A stretch of 64,000 nt of DNA from contig NZ_BMIR01000002.1 of NCBI RefSeq assembly GCF_014642655.1, forward strand, positions 175,025-239,024, read 5' to 3'. A program made the position numbers and the translations under genes. The notes beneath the pieces were generated by a model. The model had not been told where the DNA came from. It ran no database searches and worked only from the letters and a program-made list of their open reading frames with translations. This stretch comes from Pullulanibacillus camelliae (GTDB taxonomy: Bacteria; Bacillota; Bacilli; Bacillales; Sporolactobacillaceae). Shown here in pieces: positions 45,270 through 54,183 of this stretch. Every line of letters begins with the position of its first letter. Within the stretch, counting starts at the first letter, position 1.

Positions 45270-46145
45270 TTATTTAAAATAGAGCTCCAAATGCTCCTTA
45301 GCCTTAATAATCCCTTTTTGTTCAGCTTCAAGGGATCCCCAAAATCTATGATCCTCTAATTCAATGCCAATATTTCCTGTGTAGCCAAAGCGATCCAGGC
45401 GAAGGGCTACTTCTCCCCAATCAACGGAACCTTGGCCGGGAATAGTATAGCGCCATGACCCCTCGGAGAACCCGTAATGCGCACCAAAGGTGGCCGGTAG
45501 TGTGCCACTTTCATATAATTCCTCGGACAGGATGCGGGTATCTTTTCCATGGCAATACGTAATCCGATCAGAAAATTCTTCAAGTGCTCTTAAGTAGTCT
45601 ATGCCTAAACGGACGAGATGAGAAGGATCATAATTAATGCCGAAATGCTTGGATGGAATGGCTTCTAGCATCGCTCGCCACATCTCTGGTGTACAGCCAA
45701 TTGTTGGATAATAGGGTGCCGGCCCTGGCCAGCCCTCAATAGCCAGTGTAACATCATTGTTTTCAGCGTGTTTAACGATATCGGGAAAGGTCTCTTTCCA
45801 AATCGCAAAGCTATCAGCACGGCTTTGTGTGCTATCATCAGGAACGAGGCACATAAATATGACCTTACCATCAAGTTGGGCAATCGTAGTTATTTGTTCT
45901 TTGAGCGCGTCAGCAGCATTTTGACGCTCGGCATCATCCTTATTTAGGAGTTTAGTAGAGCCGACTGCACCAATGCCATCAATGGAACCAACTTCAAGTC
46001 CATTTTGTTCAAGAATATGCTTAATGTCTTGATCATATTTGGGGACATCGATGACATCTAATCCAATAGATTTTGCCCATTTTGCAAGGGATTCCATACC
46101 TAAAGCGCCAAGTTTTGGTGGAATACGCATACCTATTTGTGTCAT
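45270..46145 (-). CDS. sugar phosphate isomerase/epimerase, TIM-barrel (AP endonuclease-2 fold)
   Basis: A 291-residue protein of the IolE/YcjR-like xylose-isomerase-type TIM barrel group. Metal ligands are expected in LAIEGWPGP (Glu), NYDPSHL (Asp, His), CHGKDTR (His, Asp) and NIGIELEDHRF (Glu), all visible. It should isomerise or epimerise the keto product of the dehydrogenase encoded 19 bases downstream. GGAGTAAG precedes the ATG. Its promoter (-35 TTGACA, -10 TATAAT on the minus strand) contains a cre-like site and is next to the 16-mer also found at the ABC importer promoter. Confidence 0.85.
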   Translation of the reverse strand: MTQIGMRIPPKLGALGMESLAKWAKSIGLDVIDVPKYDQDIKHILEQNGLEVGSIDGIGAVGSTKLLNKDDAERQNAADALKEQITTIAQLDGKVIFMCLVPDDSTQSRADSFAIWKETFPDIVKHAENNDVTLAIEGWPGPAPYYPTIGCTPEMWRAMLEAIPSKHFGINYDPSHLVRLGIDYLRALEEFSDRITYCHGKDTRILSEELYESGTLPATFGAHYGFSEGSWRYTIPGQGSVDWGEVALRLDRFGYTGNIGIELEDHRFWGSLEAEQKGIIKAKEHLELYFK

Positions 46146-46326
46146 AAGCTTACTCCTTTCAATTGTTAACCCAGCTTCGTAAAGACAAGTCCATTAAATG
46201 GAAAAAGGCGATTAAAATTTAAAGCATTGAACTAAGCACATGGCCTCCTTTATGTAGACAGCTGAAAGCAATGGCGTGAAATAAAACATACCTTTGGATG
46301 TTTAGCTGTACTTTTTTATTATAATG

Positions 46327-46356
46327 ATTATACCGAATTTAAGAAAGCGCTGTCAA
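46327..46356 (-). promoter_or_regulatory. promoter of the isomerase/dehydrogenase pair, with cre-like site
   Basis: On the minus strand TTGACA (plus 46351-46356), 18 bases, TATAAT (plus 46327-46332). Between and over the -35 lies TGACAGCGCTTTCT (plus 46342-46355), a cre with one mismatch. Confidence 0.65.
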
Positions 46357-46357
46357 T

Positions 46358-46373
46358 ATATCAAATATTATTA
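46358..46373. promoter_or_regulatory. operator candidate ATATCAAATATTATTA, copy 2
   Basis: Identical to 36496-36511. It lies directly upstream of the -35 box of the isomerase promoter. Confidence 0.6.
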
Positions 46374-46468
46374 ACATATCATTTATATTGCCTTATACTA
46401 AAAGGTGATTGCATCCTGACCTTTTCAAAGGTTGAAGGAATGAAGGGAAAGGCGATGAAGGAGAATAG

Positions 46469-46484
46469 TAGGTCAAAGGACCTA
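46469..46484. promoter_or_regulatory. short palindrome upstream of the GntR/LacI-type regulator
   Basis: TAGGTC, AAAG, GACCTA: perfect 6-bp arms, 66 bases before the regulator start. A possible operator or small hairpin in the leader. Confidence 0.3.
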
Positions 46485-46550
46485 AACTTATTGAACCAAT
46501 AGATACTAATGATATGATGTAAAAATAAAGCTTTGAAAGGTGTGACTGGC

Positions 46551-47687
46551 ATGAATTCTGATAAACCGCTTTATGTGCAGATTCAAGACTATCTTAAAAA
46601 ATTAATTATGGAAGAAACCCTGAAAACCAATGATAAGATACCGACTGAAAAAGAATTGATGGAACAATTTGATGTGAGTCGGATCACAGTGGCTAATGCC
46701 TTGTCAGAGATGGCTAAAGAAGGCTGGATCAAGCGCATTCCTGGGCGAGGGAGCTTTGTAAGAGAGAGGCGTACTTATCAAGAGAATGACATGGCTCATA
46801 TGAAAGACCAGGATCGGAATCCTGAGGCTCCACAATTTGTGGCACTTATTATTCCTTCGATAGAAGACTTTTTTGCGATACATATTGTTAAGGGGATTGA
46901 AGAAGCTTTAAAACGAACACCCTATCACTTGACCATTTTATTGTCTGAAAATTCCAAAGAAAAGGAGCAAGCGATTATTATTCAATTAATTGAAAAAGGG
47001 GTAAAAGGCTTAATCATTTTTCCCGCAGATGCCCAAACCTACAATGAAGAAATTCTCGCTTTGAAAATGAGTAAATTTCCTTTTGTTTTAATCGATCGCC
47101 GCTTACCCGGTGTAGATACCCATTTTGTAAGTGCAGACAGTTATTTAGGCGCTGAGCTTGCTGTGAATTATTTGTGGGAGCTTGGACACAGGCATATTGC
47201 AATATGTTCAGATTCACCGCTGCCAACATTGACGGTTTCAGAAAGAATTTCTGGTTATATGGAAGCGCTTAGACAGAAAGGGACCGTCATTAATCCTGGT
47301 TTGATACTTACAGACTTTACAGTTGATTATTCTCGCTTTGATGAAGAGAGCCCGCTCTATCCTTTTCTTATGAACCGAGAAGCCACGGCTATCATTACTT
47401 TAAACGCAAGGCTGGGGCTATATATCAAGGCCTTAGCTACTATAATGAATCTGCGTGTCCCTGAGGAGCTTTCTATTCTAACTTTTGATGATCCCATTCC
47501 GATGTATGATAAAATCGATGGCTTCACACATATCAATCAGTTTGAAAAGGAGATGGGGAAACGAAGCATGGAAGTGCTGCTGCATGTGATTGAGAATCCC
47601 CAAGATTATCAAGGGCATTACGAAAAAATTGTGTTAGAGCCTGAGCTTGTTGTGAAGCACTCAACCGCTTCGATACGGAAGGAATAA
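46551..47687 (+). CDS. GntR-type DNA-binding, LacI-type effector transcriptional regulator
   Basis: A 378-residue hybrid regulator like AraR. Residues 1-70 form a GntR winged helix (PLYVQIQDYLKKLIM, IPTEKELMEQFDVSRITVAN, GRGSFVRE). From about 95 a periplasmic-binding-protein-like sugar-sensing domain follows (FVALIIPSIEDFF, GVKGLIIFPAD, PFVLIDRRLPG, LSILTFDDP). ATG at 46551, after AAAGGTGTG, is preferred to an in-frame start at 46533. It is divergent from the isomerase/dehydrogenase pair and is the best candidate for binding the 16-mer shared with the ABC importer promoter; the sugar would release it. Confidence 0.88.
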   Translation: MNSDKPLYVQIQDYLKKLIMEETLKTNDKIPTEKELMEQFDVSRITVANALSEMAKEGWIKRIPGRGSFVRERRTYQENDMAHMKDQDRNPEAPQFVALIIPSIEDFFAIHIVKGIEEALKRTPYHLTILLSENSKEKEQAIIIQLIEKGVKGLIIFPADAQTYNEEILALKMSKFPFVLIDRRLPGVDTHFVSADSYLGAELAVNYLWELGHRHIAICSDSPLPTLTVSERISGYMEALRQKGTVINPGLILTDFTVDYSRFDEESPLYPFLMNREATAIITLNARLGLYIKALATIMNLRVPEELSILTFDDPIPMYDKIDGFTHINQFEKEMGKRSMEVLLHVIENPQDYQGHYEKIVLEPELVVKHSTASIRKE

Positions 47688-47849
47688 TGGAAGGTGTCAT
47701 GATGATGTGCTTGGAAAAAGGAAAGTGACAATCATAAAAGCTTGTGCTTGAAGCAGAGATGGGGTGTTGTAAATCACATTAGACGTTTGTCACATTGTAT
47801 CTTTGTCCTACATAAAATGTTTTGGAAGGATAAATAGGAGTGATGAATT

Positions 47850-48503
47850 GTGACAATTTCATATATGGATTACACCAGTCCCAATGTCCAATACTTTTCA
47901 GATGTGAATAAAAATCGTTTAAATACGCGGAACTCAGAAAACTTCATCAATCGATTAGGTCGGGATGTTTTAAACACGCTGGGAGATGTTTCACTTCTAG
48001 ATATATACTTAACGAAGGGACGTTTTGTTGAGCCGCATTATCACCAGAATGCTGCGGAGCTTGTCTATTGTATTTCTGGAACAGCGGCGGTATCATTAAT
48101 TAATCCGTTTACGAATAAGGTGCATACGATTCCCATAACTCCTGGACAAGTGGCTAACATCCCTCAAGGATGGTGGCATTGGGAAGTAGCAACCGCTGAT
48201 CACACCCATTTACTTGCTATTTTTGATGCTCCTTATCCAGAATATATTTTTGGATCGGATATTCTAACGAAGACACCTATTGAAGTATTAGCGCAGACGT
48301 ATTGCCTTGATCCTAATCTATTACGTCAAACCCTTGCGCCTTTAAGAAATCAAACCATTGTTATCGGCCCAACTGATGAATGTGTCGCTCAGGCTCAGCA
48401 AAAGGGCTATTCGCAAATGATGGGCAATGCCCCTTCAACTTATTATCCTCCCGGTTCAAGTGCTTCGCCGATGCAACAATGGTATGGATATTCGACTCAG
48501 TAG
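47850..48503 (+). CDS. single-domain cupin protein (paralogue)
   Basis: A 217-residue cupin with VEPHYHQNAAELVYCISG (His63, His65, Glu70) and IPQGWWHWEVA for the second His. Motif spacing, total length and the TPIEVLAQTYCLDP...VIGPTDE ending match the cupin at 10693-11325 (TPPEVFQAAYGVN...VIGPPTK), so the two are paralogues. The C-terminal 25 residues are Pro/Ser/Tyr/Gln-rich (YYPPGSSASPMQQWYGYS), as in some spore-coat-associated proteins, which is only suggestive. The start is GTG after AGGAG. It stands alone between the regulator and the T-box. Confidence 0.75.
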   Translation: MTISYMDYTSPNVQYFSDVNKNRLNTRNSENFINRLGRDVLNTLGDVSLLDIYLTKGRFVEPHYHQNAAELVYCISGTAAVSLINPFTNKVHTIPITPGQVANIPQGWWHWEVATADHTHLLAIFDAPYPEYIFGSDILTKTPIEVLAQTYCLDPNLLRQTLAPLRNQTIVIGPTDECVAQAQQKGYSQMMGNAPSTYYPPGSSASPMQQWYGYSTQ

Positions 48504-48591
48504 AGAATGCTGCATCCAAAGAAGTGGGAATGGCTTAATTAGGAATTATATTCATTTTTGGCTTAAAATTTAAAACAAATTAACAATTGGC

Positions 48592-48619
48592 TTGACCGTT
48601 TGGAGTGTCCTATTATAAT
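48592..48619 (+). promoter_or_regulatory. promoter of the T-box leader
   Basis: TTGACC (48592-48597), 16 bases, TATAAT (48614-48619). Confidence 0.6.
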
Positions 48620-48654
48620 AAAATTTAATCTAAAATTTTATATCCTCCCTTCGA

Positions 48655-48878
48655 AGATAGGACAAAGTAGTGAAGAGTTCCTTGTTTTTAGAGAGCTGAT
48701 GGTTGCTGCAAATCAGTATATTTCTCTTCATGAATACCTCCTGGAGAATTTCCTGGGAAAGCTTTGTAACGAGTAGCAGGAAACGGCTGGCTGTCCGTTA
48801 ACAGTGAAGTGGAATGTCTTTAGGCATTCAATTTGGGTGGTACCGCGATGATTCGTCCCTTTATTGAGGGGCGTTTTT
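48655..48878 (+). promoter_or_regulatory. T-box riboswitch leader
   Basis: A complete tRNA-sensing leader. Stem I base ACAAAG/CTTTGT (48662-48767), the AGTGA kink-turn part, the AGAGAGCTGATGGTTG stem I block, the T-box TGGGTGGTACCGCG (48834-48847), and the terminator CGTCCCT...AGGGGCG followed by seven T (48854-48878) are all present. The specifier lies in GAATACCTC (48732-48740); UAC (Tyr) or ACC (Thr) are the candidate codons and cannot be separated by eye. The gene it should control is missing: only a broken transporter fragment follows. Confidence 0.9.
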
Positions 48879-48954
48879 TTGCCTTTAGCATTTATAACTT
48901 TTTCGGAAGACGTTATAGGTTTGGGCTTTGGCTCTGCTACCTAAGGCTTGTGGA

Positions 48955-49462
48955 CAACTTATGGTCAATTATCCACGACTTGAACAACAAAAAGAGCGAA
49001 TCGCCACTTATGCAGGGAATGCCTTATCTGTCGTCTCAATGGTTTTTGCCGCAGGTATTTTTACGGGAATTCTTTCCGGGACAAAAATGGTGGACGCCAT
49101 GGCTCATGTGCTTATTGCCCATATTCCTAGTGCATTGGGCTCGCATTTTGCCATCATCACAGCCATCATCAGTGCACCGTTCACCTTTTTCATGTCTAAT
49201 GATGCCTTTTATTTCGGTGTATTACCACTTCTAGCGAAGGCAGCGAGTACGTACGGGATTGATCCAGCAGTGATTGGTAGGGCCTCTCTTTTAGGGTTAC
49301 CTGTCCACTTACTCAGTCCATTAGTTCCTTCCACTTATTTATTGGTAGGGATGGTCAGAGAGGAATTCGGTGACCTGCAGCGCAAATTTTTGAAATGGGC
49401 CTGTGGTTCGGCCGCCGCTTATGATTCTTGTAGCTATTATTCTAGGCATTATCTCTTTTTGA
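48955..49462 (+). pseudogene. CitMHS-type citrate/Mg transporter remnant, truncated and frameshifted
   Basis: Only about the last 165 residues of a normally 430-residue citrate-metal transporter remain, beginning at NYPRLEQQKERIATYAGNA and including AGIFTGILSGTKMVDAMA and FTFFMSNDAFYFGVLPLL. The N-terminal part is absent and the T-box terminator lies immediately upstream. Near 49415 one extra base shifts the frame: the original ending LMILVAIILGIISF is read in the +1 frame and stops at 49462, while the current frame runs on to 49560 with unrelated residues. There is no ribosome binding site at the truncated start. A non-functional relic. Confidence 0.85.
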
Positions 49463-49583
49463 CTGAAGCAAAGGAGAAGGATAGAGGCTTTGTCTCTGTT
49501 TCTTTAACTAAAAAACGTTCAAAAGAAAGGAATGTTGGAGGCGCTTGTCGAATGCTTTAAATAAACATAAGTGAAAGGTTGGA

Positions 49584-50633
49584 ATGGATATGAAAGCAGC
49601 GATTTTAGAAAAGCCATTATCCATTGATGTACATCAAATTGAAAGACCTGTTCCACAAGCTGATGAGGCATTAATCAAGGTTGCCTGTATCGGAGTTTGT
49701 GGCTCGGATTTACATTATTATGAACACGGAAAGATTGGACGCTATGTTGTAGAAAAACCGATTATTCTAGGGCATGAGCTGTCTGGTGAAGTCATTGAGG
49801 TTGGTGAAAACGTAAGCGGTATCAAACCGGGAGATCGGGTGGCTGTGGAGCCCGGAATTACTTGTGGTACGTGTGATTACTGTAAGGCTGGACGCTATAA
49901 TCTGTGTCCCGATGTCCAATTCTTAGCAACGCCTCCGGTAGACGGTGCTTGGGCAGAGTATGTAAGCATTCGCAGTGATTTCTTACATAAGATCCCCGAT
50001 AGTATGAGCGATGAAGAGGCAGCACTCATCGAGCCTTTTTCAGTCGGCTTTCATGCGATGAAACGCGGTAAGGTTGGTCCGGGAGATCGCGTGCTCATTC
50101 AGGGATTGGGTCCTATTGGTTTATTGGCTATTCAAGCAGCAAAACTCTTTGGGGCTTCAGAAATCTATGCGAGTGATGTGATCGATTTTCGATTAGAAGC
50201 TGCCGAGAAATTAGGTATTAATGGTACGATTCATCCTCTTAAAGGTGATAGTGCGGCACAGCTGCAGGCGTTGACCGGTGGTCGTGGAGTGAATAAGCTG
50301 ATTGAAACCTCAGGCAATGAGAAAGCGGTAAGTGATGCGATTCATCTCGTTAATAGAGGGGGGACCATTGTTTATGTCGGTCTCCCAGTGCAAAGTGCCA
50401 TTCCAATGGATGTTGCTGCTCTAGTGGATGCAGAGCTTGATATTTACGGTGTGTTTCGCTATGTGAATACCTATCCGGCGGCCATTCAAGCATTAGCGCA
50501 TTCAGATACAGATATTCGTGGTATTATTACCGACCGCTTTGCATTAGATGATATTAAAGAAGCTGTAGAGAAAGCGCGTCTAGCAAAAGAGACGACTTTA
50601 AAAGTAATGATCTATCCAGATGGCATGAAATAA
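49584..50633 (+). CDS. zinc-dependent sorbitol/polyol dehydrogenase (MDR family)
   Basis: A 349-residue medium-chain dehydrogenase like GutB/sorbitol dehydrogenase. Catalytic zinc ligands: Cys in IGVCGSDLHYY, His/Glu in LGHELSGEV, and Glu in ALIEPFSVG. The structural zinc cysteines are in CGTCDYCKAGRYNLC. The coenzyme site is IQGLGPIGLLAIQ with Asp in YASDVIDF, which suggests NAD. It oxidises a polyol to a ketose. Two nearby ATGs (49584, 49590) follow AAAGG; either could be used. It has its own terminator. It fits the carbohydrate role of this region but is not clearly in the same operon. Confidence 0.9.
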   Translation: MDMKAAILEKPLSIDVHQIERPVPQADEALIKVACIGVCGSDLHYYEHGKIGRYVVEKPIILGHELSGEVIEVGENVSGIKPGDRVAVEPGITCGTCDYCKAGRYNLCPDVQFLATPPVDGAWAEYVSIRSDFLHKIPDSMSDEEAALIEPFSVGFHAMKRGKVGPGDRVLIQGLGPIGLLAIQAAKLFGASEIYASDVIDFRLEAAEKLGINGTIHPLKGDSAAQLQALTGGRGVNKLIETSGNEKAVSDAIHLVNRGGTIVYVGLPVQSAIPMDVAALVDAELDIYGVFRYVNTYPAAIQALAHSDTDIRGIITDRFALDDIKEAVEKARLAKETTLKVMIYPDGMK

Positions 50634-50654
50634 GATGTGCTTTGCTTTGAACAG

Positions 50655-50685
50655 TCTCCTTCACTTTTGGTGAGGGAGATTTTTA
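50655..50685 (+). terminator. terminator of the polyol dehydrogenase gene
   Basis: TCTCCTTCAC pairs with GTGAGGGAGA, followed by TTTTTA. Confidence 0.8.
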
Positions 50686-50789
50686 TAGAAGTCAGCCCAT
50701 TAAGCTGATTTTTTCTAAGAAGAGGTAAGACTTCGGACAGTCATTGGTCTAGCTGGTGTTCAGAGTCTGAATAGCTGGGGACTATTTCA

Positions 50790-50905
50790 GACTATCAGCT
50801 TCGGTGCCGGCACATGGATGTAATGGTTTTAGTCGCAGCTCTTTAAGGGTTCTCAAATATTTATGACTCAAAATCTCTTGTTCCCACCAGAGTCTCGCGT
50901 CTTTT
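50790..50905. repeat. dispersed structured intergenic repeat, copy C (partial)
   Basis: CTTCGGTGCCGGCACATGG... through TCTCTTGTTCCCACCAG aligns with the middle of copies A and B. The left and right ends are missing and hairpin 2 is eroded, so this is a decayed copy. Confidence 0.55.
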
Positions 50906-50974
50906 AGCCCAATCTACCGATAAGAAGCATCGTGATATAATAAAGGAAAAGTTGATATTAAGGGGTTAATTTTA

Positions 50975-51370
50975 ATGGAAGTGGATTTAGATGTTATTGT
51001 CCGTTCAACAGAGATTGATGTCAATGGTCATGTGAATAATGCCAAGTATTTGGAATACATAGAGTGGGGACGAGAGGAATGGTATGAAAAAGTAGGTTTG
51101 ACTTATGCTGTCTTCTTAAAAATGGGCATTCAGACTGTGACAGTCAACATTAATGTCAATTATCGTAAGGAATGCGTACAAGGAGATCACCTTAGAATTA
51201 AAACCCGTCCGGACAAGGTAGGCAATACAAGCTATGTGATGGTTCAAGAGATTATGAATCAAAATGGTGAGCTTTGTGCAGATGCCCGGGTGACATGTGT
51301 CACAATGGATGCAAAAACGCGACAAAGCCGCCCAGTGCCAGAAGCACTGCGAAGATTCTTTGGGTGTTAA
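50975..51370 (+). CDS. acyl-CoA thioesterase, hot-dog fold (4HBT type)
   Basis: A 131-residue single hot-dog domain protein. The motif TEIDVNGHVNNAKYLEYIEWGRE holds the 4-hydroxybenzoyl-CoA thioesterase type active site (Asp, His, Asn, and a Glu on the long helix), cited by its core DVNGHVNNAKY. It hydrolyses an acyl-CoA thioester in the cytosol. Family length is 125-145 residues. AAGGGG stands ten bases before the ATG. It is a single gene, with a hairpin between it and the convergent LLM gene. Confidence 0.85.
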   Translation: MEVDLDVIVRSTEIDVNGHVNNAKYLEYIEWGREEWYEKVGLTYAVFLKMGIQTVTVNINVNYRKECVQGDHLRIKTRPDKVGNTSYVMVQEIMNQNGELCADARVTCVTMDAKTRQSRPVPEALRRFFGC

Positions 51371-51393
51371 TGACCATCTGTTCAATATGTTAA

Positions 51394-51429
51394 AAGGGAG
51401 AGCCATGTCCTAGTATCACTTGGCTCTCC
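51394..51429. terminator. hairpin between convergent thioesterase and LLM genes
   Basis: GGAGAGCCA pairs with TGGCTCTCC around a 16-base loop. AAAA upstream gives a U-run on the minus strand. Confidence 0.55.
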
Positions 51430-51446
51430 TAGATGCAAGTAAGTTT

Positions 51447-52457
51447 TTATTCCATTAGCTCGCTCACAATTTCAAAGGAACGTAAGCGATCGTTATGGTG
51501 GAAGATTTGTGAGTTAACAATAATCTCATCGGCTTCCGTTTGTTCGAGAAATGCATTGAGTTTTGCTTTTACGGTCTCTTTTGTACCAATAATGGTAGCT
51601 GGTGAAAGTAGGGATTGCTCAACAGCGTGCTTCTCAGTGACTGACCAGACCTCGTCGATGTTATCAATAGGTGGTTTTAAGGCAGTAGGTTGTCCACGGC
51701 GTAAGCTCAAAAATTGTTGTTGCTGGGAGGTTGCTAACCATTTGGCTCGCTCTTCTGTATCCGCTGCAAAAATATTGACAGCCACCATCGCATAGGGTTT
51801 GTCTAAAATAGCAGAGGGTTGAAACTGGCTGCGATAAAGGTGTAGAGCTGGTAGCGTATAGTCAGGCGAAAAGTGACTTGCAAAAGAGAAGGGCAGACCT
51901 TTGGCTGCTGCTAGCTGTGCGCTGAACCCACTTGAACCTAAAAGCCAGATTGGAATCGATAATCCTTCCCCAGGATAGGCGTGCACTCGAGCATTTCCTT
52001 CAAAATAGGCTTGGAGCTCTTCGACTTGTTCAGGAAAATCATCTGGACTGCTGTGGAGTGTGCGGCGAAGAGCATAAGCCGTGGCTTGGTCACTTCCTGG
52101 TGCTCTGCCCAGACCAAGGTCAATTCGATGGGGGTGCATGGATTCTAATGTCCCGAACTGTTCTGCAATGACAATGGGGGCGTGGTTAGGGAGCATAATA
52201 CCACCTGAACCAACGCGAATGGTTTGAGTGGCACTGGCAATGTGACCGATGACAACAGATGTGGCTGAACTAGCAATGCCTGGCATATTATGATGCTCAG
52301 CAACCCAATAACGTTTATACCCCCAACGCTCACCAGCCTGAGCTAGGTCAACCGTGTGTTTAAAGGATTGTGCAGGGTCACTGCCTTCATTTATAGGCGC
52401 CAGATCCAGAATGGATAATGGGATACCATTAAATCGTTTGTATGAATGCGAACTCAC
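51447..52457 (-). CDS. LLM class flavin-dependent oxidoreductase
   Basis: A 336-residue luciferase-like monooxygenase (the LLM family often annotated MsnO8/YwcH/YhbW). Family blocks seen: [46 protein letters not shown] (cited up to its core), [11 protein letters not shown] and [11 protein letters not shown]. It uses reduced FMN to act on an organic substrate. GTG is the start, with GAGGG ten bases upstream. A long structured intergenic segment separates it from the lipoprotein gene upstream on the same strand. Confidence 0.88.
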   Translation of the reverse strand: MSSHSYKRFNGIPLSILDLAPINEGSDPAQSFKHTVDLAQAGERWGYKRYWVAEHHNMPGIASSATSVVIGHIASATQTIRVGSGGIMLPNHAPIVIAEQFGTLESMHPHRIDLGLGRAPGSDQATAYALRRTLHSSPDDFPEQVEELQAYFEGNARVHAYPGEGLSIPIWLLGSSGFSAQLAAAKGLPFSFASHFSPDYTLPALHLYRSQFQPSAILDKPYAMVAVNIFAADTEERAKWLATSQQQQFLSLRRGQPTALKPPIDNIDEVWSVTEKHAVEQSLLSPATIIGTKETVKAKLNAFLEQTEADEIIVNSQIFHHNDRLRSFEIVSELME

Positions 52458-52569
52458 TTTATTCCCTCATTTCAAGTAGGATTCTGTTAGAATGATACGG
52501 CGATTCTAAGCCATCGTCTAATAATATGCTTATTGCAGTGTTCCTTTCGCTTCAAGTGAACTGCTTTTG

Positions 52570-52692
52570 CCCCTGGTGAGTTAAACATAAAAAGCACCCA
52601 CCTCTATAAGAGATAGGCTCCCCTTTATGCCGCAGATTAAAAGTCAATCAAGGGACTTAATAGGGGAAAGCGCTTTTGGAAGTGGGTGGGAG
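52570..52692 (-). terminator. branched hairpin with U-run between lipoprotein and LLM genes
   Basis: On the minus strand CACCCAC at the start pairs with GTGGGTG at the end, followed by CTTTTTATG. Inside it, TCCCCT pairs with AGGGGA and AAGTC with GACTT. It starts within the end of the lipoprotein gene. A terminator is certain enough; whether the branched interior senses anything is not known. Confidence 0.5.
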
Positions 52693-52693
52693 T

Positions 52694-53833
52694 TTATTGA
52701 TAATCAATGACAGCAGGGGCGGGATCAAGCTGAAGCACTTGTTTTGGCTGAAGTAAAGGCTGATCATTTTTGTAAAAGAGTTTAAAACCGCCGTACTGTA
52801 CGGGTTCGTTTCGGACTAAGCCTCGGTAGCTTGCCATTTTACTTCCCGGAATGCCAAAGCCATCGTAATTTAGAGCAATCTCGATGTGGTTCGTCGGTTT
52901 AATGGCTTGTTTATTTTGAATGATATCGCCCTTAAATTGATGGACGACAACCACTTTATCTGGCAGATGATTATTTTCAACGAGATTCGAGACATAGTTC
53001 ACAGCTTTTTGAATGTCTGCGCCATTAATATGGCCAAGATTTACTCCTGGAACTTGTCCTTTATGTACATGAAATTCTGTATCAATTGCTAAATAAACAT
53101 AAGGGAGCTTTAAATACTTTTTCAATAGCTTAACTTGATGGATTGGCGTATCGCGTCCCAATTGAACATCTAAAAGCAGAATCGCACCGTTTTCCTTAGC
53201 AAGCTTAGCAAAGGTTTGGATATCCTTTTCTGGCGTTTCATGATAGTACAAGCCTTGAGATCCGGGATCACGCTGGGCGATTGTTGTGATAAGCTCAAGG
53301 GTTGGAATGGCCGGATGAGATGGGTCAGCATTGGAATAGGCAGCAGCTTGATGAATTAATTTTTTCATCAAAGTCTCTGGCGGATATTCACCTAAAACCC
53401 CCATTTGTTTGGAGTGGGGATTGCCATAAAAGGATACCATCCGATAATGGTGAAGTGGACCCGCCGTTTGATCCGCCATGCCCTTTAATAAGGTTTGTCC
53501 GATGGGAATGCTGCGTTCCTGCCCGTTTCCATGTGCTTCAAGCTTGGGCATTTTTGTTATCTCTTCTGCTGTATAATGTGTTTTAAATGCTTTAGCATCT
53601 TTTGCTGGTGGGAGTGCTTTAAAAGGCTCGCCTTTTTTTGAGCTGTCTGTTTTATTTGGTGGTGATGTGTGATTATTTTTTTCAGGTTCTGGGGACTTGT
53701 GATTTTCCACTTTCTTGGCTGATGATTCATCTTCTGAGCCTTGGTGGACTTCTGTCGAGGTTTTCGCTGAACAAGCACTTAAAACTAGGCATAGCGTAAC
53801 AAGAATAATAGATTTGAGTGTTATGGCTTTCAA
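52694..53833 (-). CDS. lipoprotein with TIM-barrel-like domain of unknown function
   Basis: A 379-residue exported lipoprotein. The signal peptide ends in the lipobox VLSAC (Cys21); residues 22-85 are a low-complexity linker rich in Ser, Lys, Glu and Pro. The remaining part reads like a barrel of alternating strands and helices: YRMVSFYGNPHS, GAILLLDVQLG, YVYLAIDTEFHV, KVVVVHQF, EIALNYDGFG. Conserved acidic residues at strand ends (DVQLG, DTEF) suggest a glycoside-hydrolase-like or polysaccharide-related role at the cell surface, but I do not recognise the family. Single gene with its own terminator. Confidence 0.6.
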   Translation of the reverse strand: MKAITLKSIILVTLCLVLSACSAKTSTEVHQGSEDESSAKKVENHKSPEPEKNNHTSPPNKTDSSKKGEPFKALPPAKDAKAFKTHYTAEEITKMPKLEAHGNGQERSIPIGQTLLKGMADQTAGPLHHYRMVSFYGNPHSKQMGVLGEYPPETLMKKLIHQAAAYSNADPSHPAIPTLELITTIAQRDPGSQGLYYHETPEKDIQTFAKLAKENGAILLLDVQLGRDTPIHQVKLLKKYLKLPYVYLAIDTEFHVHKGQVPGVNLGHINGADIQKAVNYVSNLVENNHLPDKVVVVHQFKGDIIQNKQAIKPTNHIEIALNYDGFGIPGSKMASYRGLVRNEPVQYGGFKLFYKNDQPLLQPKQVLQLDPAPAVIDYQ

Positions 53834-54118
53834 AGCTTCACTTCCAATACATTTGACATGATTCTTTTATCTACTAGTCTAACAAACTTTTCGTCATATA
53901 AAATGATAAATCGACATTTTTTTTACGGTATTAGGAAGTCTAAATTTTCGTTTATTTAAGTGAAAATTGTTTTTCGTTAGCTGAGATTTAAGGGCAGTCT
54001 AGTGTGTCATTTGAAAAATGATATCAGGAGTACCTAATAGAGTGGTCGATACATACTGGTGGTTTATGTCGGTTTTTGTCATTAGAATTTATGAGAGAGG
54101 TAATTTTACAGGTGAATG

Positions 54119-54145
54119 GGGAATGACGGCAAAACTGTCATTCCC
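54119..54145. terminator. hairpin downstream of the Tyr/Pro-rich gene
   Basis: GGGAATGAC pairs with GTCATTCCC. TTTGTTTT follows on the + strand; on the - strand it lies 40 bases after the small gene's stop. Confidence 0.55.
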
Positions 54146-54183
54146 TCTCTTTGTTTTATGGTCGCTAAATCTCCCATTCATTA

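Noticed and set aside
48833-49234. 133-codon open frame starting in the T-box sequence
   Set aside because: It begins inside the GGTGGTACCGCG T-box and overlaps the transporter remnant in another frame; an artefact.
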